Shown: piece by piece, positions 13,022 through 26,779 of the stretch
How the letters are laid out: the number at the start of each line of letters is the position of its first letter
How positions within the stretch are numbered: position 1 is the stretch's first letter
Assembly (NCBI RefSeq): GCF_021155775.2
Contig: NC_060234.1
Coordinates: 8,504,283-8,568,282, forward strand
Direction of reading: 5' to 3'
DNA: 64,000 bases
DNA from: Neodiprion pinetum
Lineage: Eukaryota; Arthropoda; Insecta; Hymenoptera; Diprionidae
Translations under genes and position numbers: made by a program
Notes under the pieces: model-generated
Databases searched by the model: none
What the model was told of the DNA's origin: nothing
What the model saw: the letters and a program-made list of their open reading frames with translations, nothing else

Positions 13022-13794
13022 TATAATTCACTGTTGTTTATTTAGGTGTAATTCATTTCGAAACGTTTTTTTTTTATTCAGCCGGCTAGTTTTTCTTGTT
13101 TTCAAAAGGTTTTTTCTCCGACACCTCAGAACTTACGGAATCTGCGGACTGGTGATGCCAAGTTATTCGAATGACGGTTTTAATGGTCACCCTTGTCCTT
13201 CACCGCGTATTCAAATATAGAATGTCCACGACGCTGTTTGCCAATAAATCTATAAATAAAACGAAACGTAATGAAGCGCGTGCGGTTGTTTAGAACGAGA
13301 AAAATCAGAGACGCGTTTGACACTATAACAAATCCGACGACGAGCTCAGTTCGACGGTCGATTCTCTGGACACGACAGTACAGCCCAATTGATATTGTGC
13401 CAACTGGTAAAAAGGGCCGGCGATTTTTGTGGGTGACATTTAAGGACAAAAAAAAGCGTAATTTTGATCACGTCTACAAATCCAAAATTGATGTAATTTT
13501 TTAGATACTTCTAAAAATTAAAGTGGTGATCGAAAAAATTTAATCGATCATTGTACATTATAGTTAATTTATTATAAAATCTTTATAATTTATTTGTAGT
13601 TGAATTTATCTTTCAAAAATGAATCACGAATGTTACCTACACAGATATGCAAGTATTTCACTGAAACTTTAATATTAGGAATGATATATTAGTTTGAGCT
13701 TTAAATTTTAGTTAAATCAGATATCCGCACCAATTCCGTGATTTCTTAAAATAAAACGATAATTGCCTCAAAAAGTACTTCTGGTTTTTTGCAT
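13022..13794. other. Intergenic, open on both strands but unrecognised
   Basis: Around 13180-13500 both strands stay open for about 80-90 codons in overlapping frames and the base composition is slightly richer in GC. Neither translation has a domain I recognise, and overlapping opposite-strand frames argue for chance. Confidence 0.45.
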
Positions 13795-15192
13795 GTGTTT
13801 CATAGTCATAGGTTCAGAACTCGGTAAAAATATACAGATTAGTGATAATCATTAGACTACTTTAAATTGGTTTGACGAACAGTGGAGCTCTTGATGAGGC
13901 TAGACGCAGAGTTAGTAGTCTTGCAAATCCTAAGTTTATGCTCTTGTAATCGAGTAAACTTAGTTTAACAATTTGTAGCACTTTCGAACCAACTAGATGC
14001 AGCGATGAAACCGTCTTAAAACAACCAATTTTAGTCTAAAACAATTCCCTGCATTTCGAAATTATCAATGTCTATCACAAATAGTTTGTACATAAAAATG
14101 ATTAACAAGTAAATTTGTACACAAAGTAGTGATATCCCCCCAAAAAGTACCTCTGGTACAGAAACCTTTCATCAAGTATATTAAAAATGTGTTTTCATCC
14201 GTTATCAAAAAAGATTGAAATCACATAATACCGCCAAGTACATGTCTGTTAATTCACAATAAAAGCATGATTGAAACTTGACCCTTCGCATCCACATCTC
14301 TCTGGAATGACACTGATGCCACACTGGGGTCAGACTGACTCTAAGCTTATCCAACTATAAATGATAATCAAGTACGTATAAAAAACAAAACAACTCATAT
14401 ATTGATGAACATTTAGAAGAAAAATGAAATTAGTAAGTCGTACTCTGCGCGCCTCTTTCAAGGCACGATCCATACATGACACAATAATGATAGAATTTTA
14501 TTTATTTCTCTAGGTATTTTTCCAAAAAGGCCCACCAAATACTACTTACTAGTTGGATTTTATTCTGGATTTTCATCGATATATGAGTTATTTCGTTATT
14601 TATTTATATTTAATTATCATTTGTAGTTGGATAAGTGTAAGCTCAATCTGACCCCAGTGTGGCAGCACGATGGTTCCAGAGAGATGTGGATGCGAAGGGT
14701 CAAGTTTCAATCATGCTTTTATTGTGAATTAACAGACATGTACTTGGCGGTATTATGTGATTTTAATCTTTTTTGATAACGGATGAAAACACATTTTTAA
14801 TATACTTGATGAATGGTTTCTGTACCAGAGGTACTTTTTGTTGGGATATCACTACTTTGTGTACAAATTTACTTGTTAATCATTTTTATGTACAAACCAT
14901 TTTTGACAGACATTGATAATTTCGGAATGGAGAGAATTGTTTTAGACTAAAATTGGTTATTTTAAGCCGGTTTCATCGCTGCATCTAGTTGGTTCGAAAG
15001 TGCTACAGATTGTTAAACCAAGTTAACGCAATTACAAGAGCATAAACTTAGGATTTGCAAGACTACTAACTCTGCGTATAGCCTCATCGAGAGCTTCACT
15101 GTTCGTCAAACCAGTTTAAAGTATGTAATCTAATAATTATCACTGATTTGTATATTTTTATTTAGTTCTGAACCTATGACTGTGAAACACAT
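13795..15192. mobile_element. Large foldback element with ~580-bp inverted arms
   Basis: Arms 13795-14370 and 14611-15192 are inverted copies over their whole length. Paired examples are 'ggttcagaactcgg'/'agttctgaacc', 'gcatccacatctctctgg'/'ccagagagatgtggatgc' and 'accgccaagtacatgtctgt'/'acagacatgtacttggcggt'. The ~240-bp centre is unpaired and non-coding. Scattered mismatches mean the arms have diverged somewhat. It has no transposase. It may be a foldback DNA element or two head-to-head copies of one repeat. A transcript across it would fold into a long double-stranded RNA. Confidence 0.9.
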
Positions 15193-16581
15193 AAGCATCA
15201 CTTTCTTTCATTATACCATACGAATTGAATTCGTGTCAAAAAAATGACATCAGCACTGTGGCCAGTTAGATTTTTTATATTGTATCAAAGCGGTTCTTTT
15301 TTTGAAATTTATAAATTTGTGCTGAGATTCATATTGCTGACTTTACTTGTTCGAAGCTTTATGTGCCTTGAGTTACGGAACATCAATTACAATTAGCAGG
15401 ATACACTTTGTTTATTCAACTTTATCAGGCAGACAATGCAACGTATCTTGCTTCATATACTTGAAGTTTCTATCAATCAAGCTTATTTGCATTGTATTGA
15501 GTTTTTGATTGAAGTTAATCGATCGGAAATCCAAATAAATCTCGTTTCTGAATCAGGCACTATGAAATAAAAAATTTGGTTGGCAAATTTCACATAGCAC
15601 AAAATTTGATCTTTGAAGGCTACACAACATCGAGAGTAAACATCTAAGAATTATCTTGCATCTTGTGAACTTTTATCTCGCAGTGACCAATATTGACCAA
15701 TATTGTTAAATTGGTATCACTATAATTTTTGCCAAAAGACTCGACTTGAATTTTGAATGTGTAAAAATTTCATAAAGTTGCACAAAGAAATCTGTGGACA
15801 GATTCGAGGATGAAAGTCGAAGAGGATATTCGCTTTGAAATCATCAACTATTCACAAGTGATTTTCTGGTGATTTCCAATATTAGGAAATATGTAGTTTG
15901 AATTCCACTAATCTCCAAGTGGTTCCTGAACGCTAGAAGATGTTCGGCATAATGCTGATTTCTGAGTAATAATCCATATTTAAGTACATCTCGAATTTCA
16001 CAGATGTTCAGTGATTTTTAACTATTTCCTCAAGTAAATGGCGCCTTGATGCTGCTGTTTGATTCTACTTTTGGTCGTTCATAATTGAAAAAACTAGCTG
16101 CCCATGTGCACGTCGTATCAATTCTGATTTAGTCGAAGCTTTTAGTGTCGAAAATATACAATAATTTAATGTTCAGGATAGACAGAAAAATAGATTACGT
16201 AAAACAGAGCATTATACATTTTACACATGCTTATACTCAAAGTCAGGACCCGAAGAATATATGAAACCATGAACAGTGTTCAAATAATTATTTGCCAACT
16301 TTATAGCTTGCAGTGTGTAGCACAAAAGTTTCGATCCCATACGATCATAAATGAATGAACAGAAATTTAAGGAATAACAGGGATAGATTTGATACTTGCT
16401 TGCCAACCGTTGAGCCCGGTCGAGTACATGTGTATCTAAAAGCTTATGGGCACATTACATACGATTGTACGATCTCTCGTCCGTAGTTTAAGCTGTCTTT
16501 CAAGCAGCACTTTCATCGCCGAGTTAGATTTCACACCATGCCAAATGACAGTAAGGCAGTGAAATGCATTCGCCACATGAC
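15193..16581. other. Intergenic, nothing recognised
   Basis: AT-rich, with no domain-bearing open frame, RNA gene or repeat that I can match elsewhere in the window. Confidence 0.55.
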
Positions 16582-16937
16582 GTACACTTGGGGATAATGA
16601 ATCTGAGAACCCTAATTTTTTACACTAGACGGTTATGTTGGCAACATGGAGAAACCTACAGCGCCATAGTCGGCCGAGCGCGAAACAAACTCAATCTCAA
16701 TAAACATAACACAACCCAGGACCGTCGAATCGTCGAAAATGACGTGTTAATCCAACAAGTCATTATCCCCGCGGTATTATAAGGTTAGATTCGACGGTCA
16801 TGAGTTATGTCATGTTTATTCAGATTGAGTTTGTTTCACGCTCAGCCGACTATGGCGCTGTAGGTTTCTCTGTGTTGCCAACATAACTGTCTAGTGTAAA
16901 AAATTAGCCGTCTCAGATTCATTGTCCCCAAGTGTAC
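16582..16937. mobile_element. Foldback element with ~150-bp arms and 56-bp loop
   Basis: Arms 16582-16731 and 16788-16937 are inverted copies. They begin 'gtacacttgggga' and end 'tccccaagtgtac', with 'gttatgttggcaaca'/'tgttgccaacataac', 'tacagcgccatagtcgg'/'ccgactatggcgctgta' and 'gaccgtcgaatc'/'gattcgacggtc' inside. The short loop makes a cruciform or hairpin plausible. It has no coding capacity. Confidence 0.9.
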
Positions 16938-18540
16938 ATATCTAATTAAGTTATCATCAAAATCATACCAGAGTTCCAGAGTTGTCATATTCTGTACATT
17001 TAACATATTTTTCTAAACTAACGCCAATGAGGTTAAACACTTCATCAAATCTACAGTGCGAGGAAGCTGTCGAATTTTCCACACTCACGATTAAGAATTA
17101 GAATATTTTCATCACCGCTCTCTGAATATATTCATAATTAAGCATTGAGGTTAGGTCGATGCGATGAAACTACTTTTTGAATGGTATGGAAGACAACCGA
17201 GCTACCGCAGAAGGCCCTACAGCTTTTATTCTATTACCTGTGTCAGCATGGTCTTTGTTCGTTTCGTTCGTATGAGAACTAATAATAATTCATATTTTGG
17301 TACTCTCTAATCTTACCTCTTGTCGCCGTCACATTGCATATTATTTCGTGACTATTGGAATAAAAATGTATCCCACGAAGTATGCTGTTCTTCGTCGTAC
17401 AAATTTTCTCACATCAAGCTCAAAATAATCGCCATGCGGTCAGACTCATTAACAGAATAATTTTTTGACGAGTATCTGACTGGCAATTCTTATTGTGTCT
17501 CTGTCGGACAAATATGGGTTTGACTGAATTAATGTTATTATTTAATCGATTTATTAAAAAATAATATTATTCTAACGATATTGTTTTTATAAAACTTGAG
17601 ATAACTATTTTTAAAAAATATTACCGATATATCGATATAGTTTTTCGATGTATTAAAATCGATATTGATATTTAAAAAAAATATCGATTCTTTTTGGCAC
17701 TTCTGACATCCCTATCACATCATATGTCACGCAGCTAACGGATTGTTTCCGAAATTTAATATACCGCACTACCGCGTTACGTTAGTATCTAAATGAATCC
17801 ATTATATCGTCGAAATTGGTCAATAATTGACAGTATATTTAAATTTTTTTACGATGTTTCGGTCGGTCAGCTCCCAACCCTCTTCAGGCTTAAAATTAAT
17901 GACTCCTCCTAGCATAGTTGTTTTGTCTCATCGCCATTTTGTGAAGAAGTGATTACGTTATTATCGACCGAGCGAGCGATCGACACGCGCTCTTTTGTGC
18001 TATCTACGTAATTATGATGTATTACCGTATATCTATATTTCGGCTGTCCGATCGATCGTATTTATACAGGGCTTGATCGAATGCTTCAAAAATCTATAAA
18101 CGTATGAAACTTGTAGAATGTCGAATTTCATCGTGAGAGGAGACAATATATATGGTAATATTTTCGCCTGGGAGGTTGGAACGCTTCTCATCGCGGTGAA
18201 AGATAATGCAGTCGGGTCAAGGCTGCGCGCGTTCTTGTTTTTAATTTTTAATGAGCTTGACGCGATCCGACTGTTCCAGGGTTTTCATGTAGGATGGCAA
18301 CCCTGAAAATCGTTACTGAAAATGACGAATCGGTCATTGACATTATCTGTGGGTACATGTCTGTTACATGTACAGTCAAAGCCAATATCTTCGCGAACAG
18401 CTGATGCGGGATGTTATTACGTTATCAAAGTGGTGACTATGAAAGACAGTATAATCTTCGTTCCAATTTCAAACAGAGGAAAACGAATCGTGAAAAATAA
18501 ATTAGCGTCATGAAAAAATTGTGATCGAAACGATGAAGGA
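16938..18540. other. Intergenic; atcgat-rich foldback patch
   Basis: Around 17545-17700 several self-complementary 'atatcgat' words occur in AT-rich DNA, ending 'cacttctgacatccctatc', probably another decayed miniature element. A CTGANGA/GAAAC motif at 17855-17888 is listed separately. No gene recognised. Confidence 0.5.
17855..17888 (-). other. Hammerhead-like core motif (CTGAAGA...GAAAC)
   Basis: On the minus strand, CTGAAGA is followed by one base, then GGTTGG, a 7-base loop and CCGACC (a 6-bp stem with one G-T pair), then GAAAC. This is the CUGANGA-stem II-GAAA layout of the hammerhead ribozyme core. The single unpaired base before the stem departs from the standard core, and I could not convincingly pair stems I and III. 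It may simply be the end of a repeat that carries this motif. Confidence 0.35.
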
Positions 18541-19064
18541 TATGGGGCATTCCATGTCAACTCGACCAATGATTTTCTTTAACCATTTTTGACTTGTTTC
18601 AGGAGCTTATACAATTTTCCGATCTCAAAAAAGCACTCCTGAATTTTTTCAAATCTTTTCCTAAAACAGTTAATTTTTTATGATCATTCAAATTGGCATT
18701 TTTTAAAAATCTTTTATAGTTTATCATTCATTCCGATCATTCTGACATCGGCCTATTATGTGCCGATTTTTTTCGATTTTTTTCGCACTTTAAACATTAT
18801 GAACAAATAAAACACATTTTTCTCAAAATCGCAAACAATTACGGAAAATTCTGTATTCTCGCGTCAAAAGATTTAGAATTGAACAAAGGATTTTCGAGAA
18901 GTTTTCGATAGGTTTCAATAATCATAAAAAAATTAACGTTTGTAGGAAAAAATCTGAAAAAATTCAAAAATGCTTTTTTGAAATTGATCGAATAAAAAAA
19001 TTCCGAGGCGAATCAAAAATGGCGAGGGAAAATTATTGGTCAAGTTGACGTGGAATGGGCTATA
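18541..19064. mobile_element. Foldback miniature transposon (gggcattcca ends)
   Basis: The left end 'ggggcattccatgtcaactc' is inverted at the right as 'gttgacgtggaatgggc'. The arms extend inward about 250 bp with weaker similarity (for example 'tctcaaaaaagcactcctga' against the complement of 'aaaaatgcttttttgaaatt'). TA or TAT flanks both ends, as for Tc1/mariner-type elements. It is non-coding. Confidence 0.8.
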
Positions 19065-22000
19065 TGTAAGTTTGTCAAATCAAGAAAAGTTTTTCGAGGT
19101 TTATCTTGCTATTATTCTCCTTAAATGCTTGCATACTTAATATTTTCGCATCGCTGAATGGGGCAGGAAAAAAAAATACAAAAACGACAAACACCAACTT
19201 CGAAAGAAATGAGTTTTTATTGAATTTCAGGTCACTACGAGGTGAAATTGTTTAAGTAGTAAAATTTATTGAATGCAAATTATAAAACTCGATTTACAAA
19301 CAGCCTTTTGAAAAACTAGTTGGAACAGCTGACCTATTTCACCGTCAAAATGTTTTCGCAAATCAATTCCCAGTCCACGATTGACTGAATATCGAATTGT
19401 TCGTTCGTCTAGCTAAATGATGAATCGGCTGTACTGTATCATCTGAATCAAAAGTTAGGATAAGAGGATATCCGTTGGAAAAACCTCCAGCAACATTATT
19501 TGTGACAATGAAGGTGCTCACAAACGAAATGAAATTCCTACCATGGAATAAAATTGTTTTTAAGCGAATTCGAATATCATAGGAGATATCGGCAAGTTCA
19601 GAAACGATTTTATAATTAACACGTTCCCAAGAATGAAGAACGTTCTTAAGATTGATTTCCAGCAATTTCTATAGATTTCCAATCCTACTCCTGACTTCCA
19701 ATTATTCTTGAGCCTTCTAGGCGATTTTCCATAATTTCCAAATTGGATAGTATCACAGCAAATGATAAAAAAAACAAAAATACATTAGAAATAACCTAGA
19801 ACGCTGTGAAAACGTTTGGAATCAATAGAAATCATTTGGTAACCTGAAAATCAACGAAAGTACATGATAAGATATAAACCAGTCGAATGATAATGAATTG
19901 AAATCATTTGACGTTAACCGCAAGACCCGTAACGATTTCCATGATTACCAAAGCCTGCTGCGCCATTTCTTAACATGATTTTCAATGATTTCAGTCACGG
20001 TGCTTGCTTCCTCCAGGTTTCAAAGGACATTCCAGTCACAGTAAATTTCGTTTGATTAATAACTTGATTTCCAACTGTTGCATTTATGACTTACCCGAGC
20101 GAACGGCCCCTTGGCTATGATTCATTTCTATCGCACGGTAAACATATTCCTTCACTAATGTTTGCCATTATTGCATATGACGTTGGCAGAGATTTTTTAC
20201 GCGGTTTTCCCCCTTTCCTTAACCTTTCATTCGGACTTCAACGTCCGTTCGTCCTTAATCAGCACCCGTAACCGCATGTAGGAAAAACACTCGGTCCGAT
20301 CCACGTCCCGAAAGGTATGCGAGACCAAACGCACGTACAACTTGTTGTCTTGTGCAGGGCGTCTTACCCAGACGATGCAAAACTACTGCCAACTTCTCGA
20401 AGACGCGATCACGTTGCAAGTGTACATTTACGACTTTGGACTTCCGTCAAGGGGTCGATTGGGAGTTAAGGCACGCATTTCACACTTGGGTGGAAATTTT
20501 TCTCTCTCGTGATTAAACTGCTTAGAATTTTTCATGTAATTACTGAATCTCAAGACTAGATATATACATTTTTTTAATCAATTTCACCCAAAATCTGTTC
20601 AACATTTTTTTCTATTTTCTCTCTACTTCCGCAGACATTCTGTGTTTGAAAATCATTCGTCATATATCTGATAATAAAAATAAACCTAAGATTCTTCTTC
20701 ATAAAAATTTTTTACTTCTGGTTGAACCGTTGATGTTTTTTTTTGCACAAAATCACTAATACATGTTGTAACCTGAATGCAAAATAGATAGACTAAGGTC
20801 CGATGGACAAGTTAGACACGTATGTGTATGAGAGGTCCTCTCTACATAACCAAACTTTTATGACCGACGCCAATCAGCGTCAGATCGCAATGGGACGCGT
20901 AATATGAAGAACCGTAGAAGCCTATTATTTGTTAATAAATATTATTCGTTGTAATATGAATGCGTGTGTAATTTTATTTGGGTTATACGGGTGAGTAACC
21001 TCTTAAATATACAACATATAGAGATTACATAATGACCGATGGATATTGATTGTACCTTTTTCTTTGGAAATTCTTATTCCCCCCGAATTTCTTTTAGATT
21101 TCACCTAATATTTTTGTAAAATATGCAAAAAATCGTACCGATAACATTTGAATAAACAGAACGATATCGATATGAGTCAGCCTTCATTTCAATGCAAAAC
21201 CAGTTGGCACAGCAAAATTGCAGTGATCACATGTCGTGCAGATTAAAATCCAATACAACGACAATTAGCTTGTCTCAGCAATCGATTAGCCTAGGAATGA
21301 GCGCAGAGTTCGATCCGATAACCAGCATGGTGAGATAAAACCGAGTAGCCATAGGTTGCTAGTCGTCTATTTAAAGTGCTGATTAGTTGTCTGGTTGATG
21401 TATTGTAATCAATGACGGATCCGGCATAAGACCGACTCGTGATACTTGTCTTATGATGTATGAAAAATAAGGTTGTTATTTAGTTTGGGAGACGATAAAA
21501 CGCATCGCGTCATAGTCATGTGCTTTGGCGCTGAGAAGATAAGGCAATCGCATTAATTGCATACGGTATATCATCTGTACAATGTCATCGACACAGCATA
21601 CGATGTATTTACACGATATCGCGAAACTTTCATCCAACCAGAAATCACGAGTTTGCGGCGCATTGTAATTAGATACGCCTTCGATGCAGCAATGGCGCTT
21701 GCGTTAAGGAATAATCAACTAGACTGTCTGAATAAAAAAGTTAGGACGAGGCACGAAAAATCTCCAAGAGTGTTGTTTGCTTCAATGATAGTGAATGCGA
21801 ATGAAAAAATCATATCCTACCGTGTGAGAGAAATGAATTTGAGCAAGTTCGAGTGACATTAGCTAAGATATTTACAATTGGTAAAAGGGTGTTTATACTT
21901 ATACGTTTGAAAATGATTAAACTCAGGGTTTTTTCAATTCTATTACATATCAGGGACGTTGATTCAATCCTGTTCAATGTCTTAATGTTTCAGAGCTGCA

Positions 22001-22668
22001 GGGAATCAGGTGATGACACAAAAATTTATCGGCCTGTTTCGTGATAATGTTGGCAGACAAATAAGATTGCCGCATGCATATCTTTGATTAAAACGTCAGA
22101 AGGTGCTTGATCAAAGAGAAGAGGTGAAATTTGGTACTGTTATATTTTTAGCCAAATATTTGCACGAACTATTCTTGATTTTATCAGTGAAATTTACCCT
22201 CATGATGATTGTGCAAATTCAAAATCCAGTTTATCTTTTTTTTCTATCATAGACAGTATTTTGTGGGTAAGTTGGGCTTTTACCATTGGAACCCCATGAG
22301 TAAAAAATAGTTAAATCTAAAAATTTGTTCGGCTGGTACTGTTCACCTTCGATTTTAAAGTTCGTAGTCATCGTAAGATTCGACATATTTGTAATTAGAT
22401 TCCATGACTGTGTGAAGAATTTCATCTGTACAAAATCTGTTATCCTTTTTATGAAAATTCCTTTTCCTAAATCTACAACTAGGTTGAAATACTTGATATT
22501 CTTATCCTGTAAATTGAAACGAAGAAAGTTGAATCGCCAATATAACTAGAAAGATGTTAGTATCGATACGTTTTTTTCTTTATTTTCGTATCAAAAATGT
22601 ATATTTTGTCAGATTTTGAATCGGACAAATGCACAGTGAGTTTTCTGTATCATAGAAATGATACTATA
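19065..22668. other. Intergenic, nothing recognised
   Basis: AT-rich single-copy-looking sequence. Around 19660-20000 'tttcca' words recur irregularly. An open frame near 21557-21856 has no recognisable domain and starts at TTG, so I do not call it a gene. Confidence 0.5.
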
Positions 22669-23501
22669 AAGTAGACTGGGCCAAAAAAATTGACTATTTT
22701 TTTTTTGAAAAATATATTGAGAATATCATTCAGTATGGCAAAAAAAAAAAATTTCATGAAATTTTAAGCCCTTAATATTAACTTTAAGAGGTCTATCATC
22801 GCTATTTTTGATTTTTAGTAATAATTTGATGTTTTACGTCAGAACTGTCGAAATATTGAAGTGAAAAAATTTATGTTCACTTATCCCTTTATAAAATTAA
22901 ATTCCCTACAAAAAAGGTCTGATTATAGATTTTTGTCAGACAAGCCGTTTCCGAGTAATTAAGCTTAATAAATTGATATAATTTCTCGATTTGACTTTTT
23001 TAATTTGTAATTTTGTGACTAACGAATCAATGAATGTATAAAAAAGATCATGACAGATTCTTAAAGGAAATTTAATGTTCTACAAAAAAGATCTGTTAAT
23101 ATTTTTGCCTCAATTTAATTTTTCAAAAGTTATTCTCAATTAAAATTGAAGAAAAAATTGAAATTTCAAAGTTTCAAATCGAGAAATTATATCAATTTAT
23201 TAAACTTAATTACTCGGAAACGGCTTGTCTGACAAAAATCTATAATCAGACCTTTTTTGTAGGGAATTTAATTTTATAAAGGGATAAGTGAACATAAATT
23301 TTTTCACTTCAATATTTCGACAGTTCTGACGTAAAACATCAAATTATTACTAAAAATCAAAAATAGCGACGATAGACCTCTTAAAGTTAATATTAAGGGC
23401 TTCAAATTTCATGAGATTTTTTTTTTTGCCATACTGAATGATATTCTCAATATATTTTTCAAAAAAAAAAAAATAGTCAATTTTTTTGGCCCAGTCTACT
23501 A
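22669..23501. mobile_element. Foldback element with ~330-bp near-identical arms
   Basis: Arms 22669-22999 and 23166-23501 are nearly identical inverted copies, from 'agtagactgggcc'/'ggcccagtctact' inward to 'aatttctcgatttga'/'tcaaatcgagaaatt'. Long exact stretches remain, for example around the 'cagacaagccgtttccgag' site and its complement, so the element is probably young. The termini lie next to TA dinucleotides, compatible with a Tc1/mariner-type target site. The unpaired centre of about 165 bp is non-coding. Confidence 0.92.
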
Positions 23502-26500
23502 TACAGTAATTGCTTCGAGTTTCTAGTTGAAATTCATAACTTTCAAATTTCCTTCAGTTCTGTAAAAGTGGTGTTTAATTAACGTCAACGCTTTGTTTGC
23601 GTCCCTGAAGGCAGGGGAAGAAAGAACAAGTAAATAAATTATCTGATACTTGGCATCGTGACAATTGGGCAAACGTCTTACGTAATTCTGAGTTGTATAA
23701 TATTTCGCCCTGACTGACAGCAATGAGAGAATATTCTTCGGAGTAATTATATACACGAGCTAAAAATAAGAATGCGTTTAGAAAGAACCAACAACCGAAG
23801 AACCGCTTAATCAAGCCAAACAAAACCGGAGTGGAGCTCCGCGTTTTTCAATTTACTACAATTTCGTGACACTCGCACGTTCAACGATGCAGCACTTTTA
23901 TTTCATTGTTCAATACGGCATTTTGAAGCGCTCATCGCATTGCCGAGGCAACTGAATGGCTATTCAGGCTCAGTTCCATAATTACTATTCATTGCTCATT
24001 CCGAACGAGAAACCGGATACCAGATGATTCACGATCCTAAAAATATTCGAGCAACGTAGAAGTTAAGTGACATTTTTTGGTCGAAATAGGGAGGGGTTTA
24101 CTCGATAACCCAAAATTCATACATTTCATGCCTTTAAAATGATGAATTTTTGGGCTTTGAAGAATAAATGATTCAAATCGATATTCTTATTGCTTATATC
24201 ATAGCATGATGTGCAAGGCAATTTGAATGAAATAATTCATTTCGGTTACTATCATGTGTCAGGATTTTATGAGAATGCACAGTGACATAGAATAACATCT
24301 ACGTGGCACTTTATCAGATCTTTTCGAATTATAACGACAACTGTAGTACCGAAGCAAAACATAACCATTTAACACTATCCCCACTTCTTGGGTTCGTTGA
24401 ATTTTGACGATCACCAAGTCGCTGGTCTTTATGAAAGCTGTATTTCTACTTTTACCGTGAGAGTGCTGCGAATCCTGCGATGCCTAGCGGCAGATTGCTG
24501 TACTCGTAATAACTTAAATCTTGCGACTTATCAGTGAAATAATAGAGAATTACCAGTTATCGGAGTGTTTTTCGAGATTTGAATTTTATCGGGGATTCAG
24601 AATTTTCGTTAGGTCTACCGTTTGACGCGATCTAAATACTTACCATGACCAAACATTTCCGTTAGTTTTTTAACACCTCATGGAACTTTGAAGATGAATC
24701 TTAGTTACAAATTTTCATAACCAAATCGATCCCTGTAGAGGCAGCATTGAAGTAACAACGGCCTTAGGACAAATTGGAATGGTTGATATTTGTAGTTCAC
24801 GATCGTTGAAAACTGCGTTATTTTTTTACCCAATTAAGATTTCCCCGCCAAGTGGTTAGACCTACTGATACCTATATTTTAACGAGAGAAGTAACTGAAG
24901 TTATTATACAAATATCTTGTACTTTACGGAAGCAGCGTAGGATTGATCTCTGTTGATCTTGGAATTCACACGTCTCGACCGGTATATTTCTGACTCGCAT
25001 CACATGGCTTGTTCTGTTATCGATAAGCTCTTATTTTCTCAAACTGGATTTTTCCGCACTCGTTATAAGCAGACTCTCGAAGTGCCGATTAGTAAATATG
25101 TTTATTGTAACACCTTCGTCATTTTACGCTTCCCAACTCACTAAGCTGCGATTGTACTTCGTCTTATCTTACTCCAAATTCGAAAAATCATCCAAAACAG
25201 AAGAAAAAAAAAATTAACAGTATCACCGTCAATTGAGTTCGTAGGATCCCTTGCTTCCCCTTCATTTTTTAAGTAGAAATTTGTAGAGGAGATTTAAAAG
25301 ACACTACACGCAACTAAGTTTTGTAAAAAAGGAGCAAAAGTGTTTATTCCTTGTTGCATAGTCATTTGTCGCGTGAATTCGTTGGTGGAATTTTTTTTTA
25401 AAAAACGGCATTTATAACCTTTTTCAATCACCCTCTTTAACTGTCGGTTGTGTTGCCCTGTACAACTATAATTTCTTTTTTTTTTCCGTTTCCAACTGGA
25501 AAACTTTTAAACAATGCAAAAATGTGGCTTACAAAGTACGTAGTCTATTGCCGTGGCAGATCTTTGAATGTTTCAACTTCGACCTGGATAGTTTTCTCCA
25601 CTTCCGTTTCGCAAGAGAAACATCTGGGAAATCATATTCAAACTTGAGTGAAAAATAGAGTTCAAAACTTCTGATGAACTGGGCAGTTGAGAAAGTTATT
25701 TAATCCACACCGAAGTCCGTAAATATGAAATGCATTGAGTGTATAATGGATAAATAAGCTATAAACAGGCGAATAGTAAGCCGATCTTTATAAATACATA
25801 TGGGCTTCTGAATGTATACGTAATGGCTGTTTTGAATGGATGCAAACTAATATTTTTCACTCAAAAATATAATTTTTGCGAAGATTTTCACCGTGGCCAA
25901 AAATCCAAAATATTAAATTGAAAACAGGTTAACGAATCGAAAATGGAGATTCGAGCATTTGGTGTAACTCTTATACTACAATGGGCCCTAGAAAAAACGT
26001 TATGCGATAGTTTATAAATAATTAATTTATTGACCCGTTCTTGGTATAAAAAAAAAAAATCGTAAAAACGTTGCACCGAGTCTTGGCATCCGAAAAATAC
26101 AATAGTTTCAAGAAGAATTTGATTACGTTCGCACTATGAAATAAGAAAATCGAATTTTACTTTTAAACTTTAGTGATGGTGCTGAAATTTTGTGACAAAA
26201 CGGTTGCATGCGTAATTCTATCAACGATTCTTTTTTAAGGAATTTGTGACTTCGGCTCATCCGCTCTGCCTAAAAATTCGATCGCAGAATTCTCCCTGAA
26301 TTCTGCACAAATTGTATCATTTCACGCCAAAGTATTCGTTCGAGATCAAGATGAGAAAAGCGTACAACTAGATATATATATAAAATATATACCGAGAGTT
26401 TGGAGTTAAAAATATTTTGTTTACTCTCGTGACTGAACGACGCACGTCCAAAAGACGTAGCTTGGATTCAAACGAATATAGACGAGATGCCTCTTAGCAC

Positions 26501-26779
26501 AAGAAGAACTGGGCCAGGGATCCGACAGGTTATTGAACGCAGTATGGCTGGGAAATCTGTGGGGGAGAATGCTGCTTTAATTTTGAGTCAACTTAACAAA
26601 GAGGAAAGGATTTTTCCAAAGAGCTTTGCTTGTACCGTTCATTGATGTATTTTCTTTTCTACTGAGCAGAAATGATACTGAGGTTATGCATGTGATGCCA
26701 GTTTTTTTATGTTGAACAAACCTCAAATAACTGTTGCAGTGATTCGGGAAAACTTGGCAAACTTTTTTTCATCAACTAA
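23502..26779. other. Intergenic, nothing recognised
   Basis: AT-rich sequence with only short, unrecognised open frames and homopolymer runs. Confidence 0.5.

Noticed and set aside
21557..21856. 99-codon frame as a gene
   Set aside because: It starts at TTG, lacks a recognisable domain, and no splice context or composition change supports it.
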